A DNA stretch of 64,000 nucleotides, taken from JBAYIE01 sp965279165. Its GTDB lineage: Bacteria; Bacteroidota; Bacteroidia; UKL13-3. The notes below the pieces were generated by a model, which was given only the letters and a program-made list of their open reading frames with translations, made no database searches and was not told where the DNA came from. The translations under genes and the position numbers were made by a program. Below are positions 62,908 to 64,000 of this stretch, piece by piece; positions within the stretch are counted from its first letter, which is position 1; the number at the start of each line of letters is the position of its first letter. The stretch spans positions 620,001 through 684,000 of the forward strand of contig OZ257140.1 of assembly GCA_965279165.1 (NCBI GenBank), written 5' to 3'.

Positions 62908-63888
62908 ATGTTAACCGATACTTTCGGAAGATTTCACAACTATTTACGCATATCGTTAACCGACAATTGTAATTTTCGTTGCTTCTATTGTATGCCTGAC
63001 GAAAAAATCAATTTGTTGCCGAATCCGCATTTGATGTCGCCAAAGGAAATCGAAACCATCGCATCAGCATTTGTGGCACACGGAGTAAATAAAATCAGGT
63101 TAACGGGAGGTGAGCCATTGGTAAGAAAAGAAGCAACCGAAATTATTGAAAGACTTTCTGCCTTACCTGTTGAACTTACGATTACTACCAATGGCATGTT
63201 GCTTCATAATTTTCTGAACACCTTTAAAAAAGCGGGAATAAAATCCATTAATATCAGTTTAGACACTTTAAATCCGTTAACCTTCAAGCAAATTACCCGT
63301 CGCGATGAATTTAACCGGGTTTGGGAAAATATCCATTTGTTTTTGCAAGAGGGTTTTCATGTTAAAGTTAATATGGTTGCAATGGAAGGCATCAATGACC
63401 ATGAAATAAATGATTTTGTAGCTTTAACAAAACAGCTGCCACTTCATGTACGTTTTATAGAGTTCATGCCTTTTACCGGTAACAATTGGATGGGAGCAAA
63501 AGTAGTTTCATTCGAAAAAATCATGCAAATAATTGCCGGAGCAAATGACTATATCCCTATGCAAAGCAATCCAAATGATACAGCCAAGAAATTTACTGTT
63601 GTTAACCACATAGGAACATTTGCAGTAATCAGTACCATGAGCGAACCTTTCTGCAGTTCTTGTAACAGGTTGCGTTTAACGGCAGATGGGAAATTAAAAA
63701 ATTGTCTTTTTTCAAAAGGAGAATCAGATTTATTATCTACCCTTCGCACCGGTGGCAATATCGACTCCATTATTGCCGCTACCATATTCGAAAAAGAATT
63801 TTCGAGAGGAGGGCAAATACCAGTTTCTTATGAAAACATGGATGCTGCTACCATTACTAATAGAAGCATGATTTCAATAGGAGGTTAA
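62908..63888 (+). CDS. moaA: GTP 3',8-cyclase (molybdopterin cofactor synthesis)
   Basis: A 326-residue radical-SAM enzyme for the first step of molybdopterin synthesis. The SAM cluster is C21-x3-C25-x2-C28 ('CNFRCFYC'); 'KIRLTGGEPLVRKE' is the GGEP SAM motif; the C-terminal 4Fe-4S cysteines lie in 'FCSSCNRLRLTADGKLKNCLF'. The protein ends in Gly-Gly, required for activity in known MoaA. The ATG at 62908 is preferred over a TTG at 62887. The codons of the terminal Gly-Gly also make an AGGAGGT just before moeA, which starts 2 bases after the stop. It acts with MoaC, which is not in the window. Confidence 0.95.
   Translation: MLTDTFGRFHNYLRISLTDNCNFRCFYCMPDEKINLLPNPHLMSPKEIETIASAFVAHGVNKIRLTGGEPLVRKEATEIIERLSALPVELTITTNGMLLHNFLNTFKKAGIKSINISLDTLNPLTFKQITRRDEFNRVWENIHLFLQEGFHVKVNMVAMEGINDHEINDFVALTKQLPLHVRFIEFMPFTGNNWMGAKVVSFEKIMQIIAGANDYIPMQSNPNDTAKKFTVVNHIGTFAVISTMSEPFCSSCNRLRLTADGKLKNCLFSKGESDLLSTLRTGGNIDSIIAATIFEKEFSRGGQIPVSYENMDAATITNRSMISIGG
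63879..63885 (+). promoter_or_regulatory. Shine-Dalgarno site of moeA inside the end of moaA
   Basis: AGGAGGT, made by the last codons of moaA (Gly-Gly), lies 5 bases before the moeA ATG. It is one of only two strong ribosome-binding sites I noticed in the window. Confidence 0.6.
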
Positions 63889-63890
63889 AT

Positions 63891-64000
63891 ATGATTTCGG
63901 TTGAAGAGGCTAAAAATATTATACGTTCTCACCATCAAAAACCTGTAGTTTCTTCACAAAAACTTGACGAATCTTATGGTTTGGTTCTAGCCGAAGATAT
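63891..64000 (+). CDS. moeA: Molybdopterin molybdenumtransferase MoeA, N-terminal part
   Basis: The ATG at 63891 opens a frame that runs off the window. The first 36 residues, 'MISVEEAKNII' followed by a Lys/His/Gln segment and 'GLVLAEDI'-type ending, match the N-terminus of MoeA, which inserts molybdate into molybdopterin-AMP. Only the start of domain I is present. It is coupled to moaA (stop to start 2 bases) and lies in the same pathway, which supports the call. Confidence 0.75.
   Translation, partial: MISVEEAKNIIRSHHQKPVVSSQKLDESYGLVLAED

Overview
The window is a compact, low-GC (high-30s percent by eye) chromosomal segment from a member of the Bacteroidota, probably a free-living or gliding lineage. 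Four encoded proteins end in type IX secretion (T9SS) sorting domains. A lipoprotein TamA variant (TamL-like) and a Bacteroidota-type LptD are present. Several upstream regions carry the Bacteroidota promoter pattern TTTG / TAnnTTTG, and almost no gene has a Shine-Dalgarno sequence. No rRNA operon, prophage, insertion sequence with a transposase, or CRISPR array is visible.

Layout. 1-18.5 kb is mostly housekeeping and envelope: a 2OG-Fe(II) oxygenase, TamL, a SpoU-type RNA methyltransferase, DinB, a large M1 peptidase with a barrel-like C-terminus, trhO, a TonB-receptor-like barrel, then DUF4159/folA/amidase facing lptD, then gcvT, a small secreted protein and comB. 18.5-26.3 kb holds gyrB, a T9SS type-B secreted protein, and a trans-sulfuration gene plus homoserine dehydrogenase behind a long structured leader with a Met/Cys-rich mini-ORF. 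26.3-29.5 kb holds a cold-shock-domain protein, tRNA-Ala flanked by two broken tRNA-Ala pieces that each contain a palindrome, accA, and tRNA-Asp followed by a 337-bp tandem repeat. Each repeat carries a tRNA-Asp 3' half, a terminator, a small GIY-YIG endonuclease gene and another palindrome. This is the most unusual part of the window.

29.6-44.2 kb is a secreted/surface region: a lipoprotein beta-propeller paired with a cytochrome c / copper-monooxygenase-like T9SS protein, then a small secreted protein and a 3,687-residue LamG/HYR adhesin ending in seven exact-length 240-bp repeats and a strong terminator. 44.4-64 kb returns to housekeeping and envelope functions: DUF1761, O-antigen ligase-like protein, a four-gene coupled operon (SAM hydrolase, monooxygenase, LysM, GT2), phoH-purC, a DUF2520-kdsC-secreted protein cluster, a lipoprotein, an M43 protease secreted by T9SS, a phosphodiesterase facing a rhomboid protease, the serC-serA-DUF1015-mazG run, and moaA with the start of moeA.

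Themes that join the genes are outer-membrane assembly (TamL, LptD, kdsC, O-antigen ligase), T9SS export of adhesins and proteases, methionine/threonine and serine biosynthesis, and molybdopterin synthesis. All assignments are from reading motifs; no database search was run.
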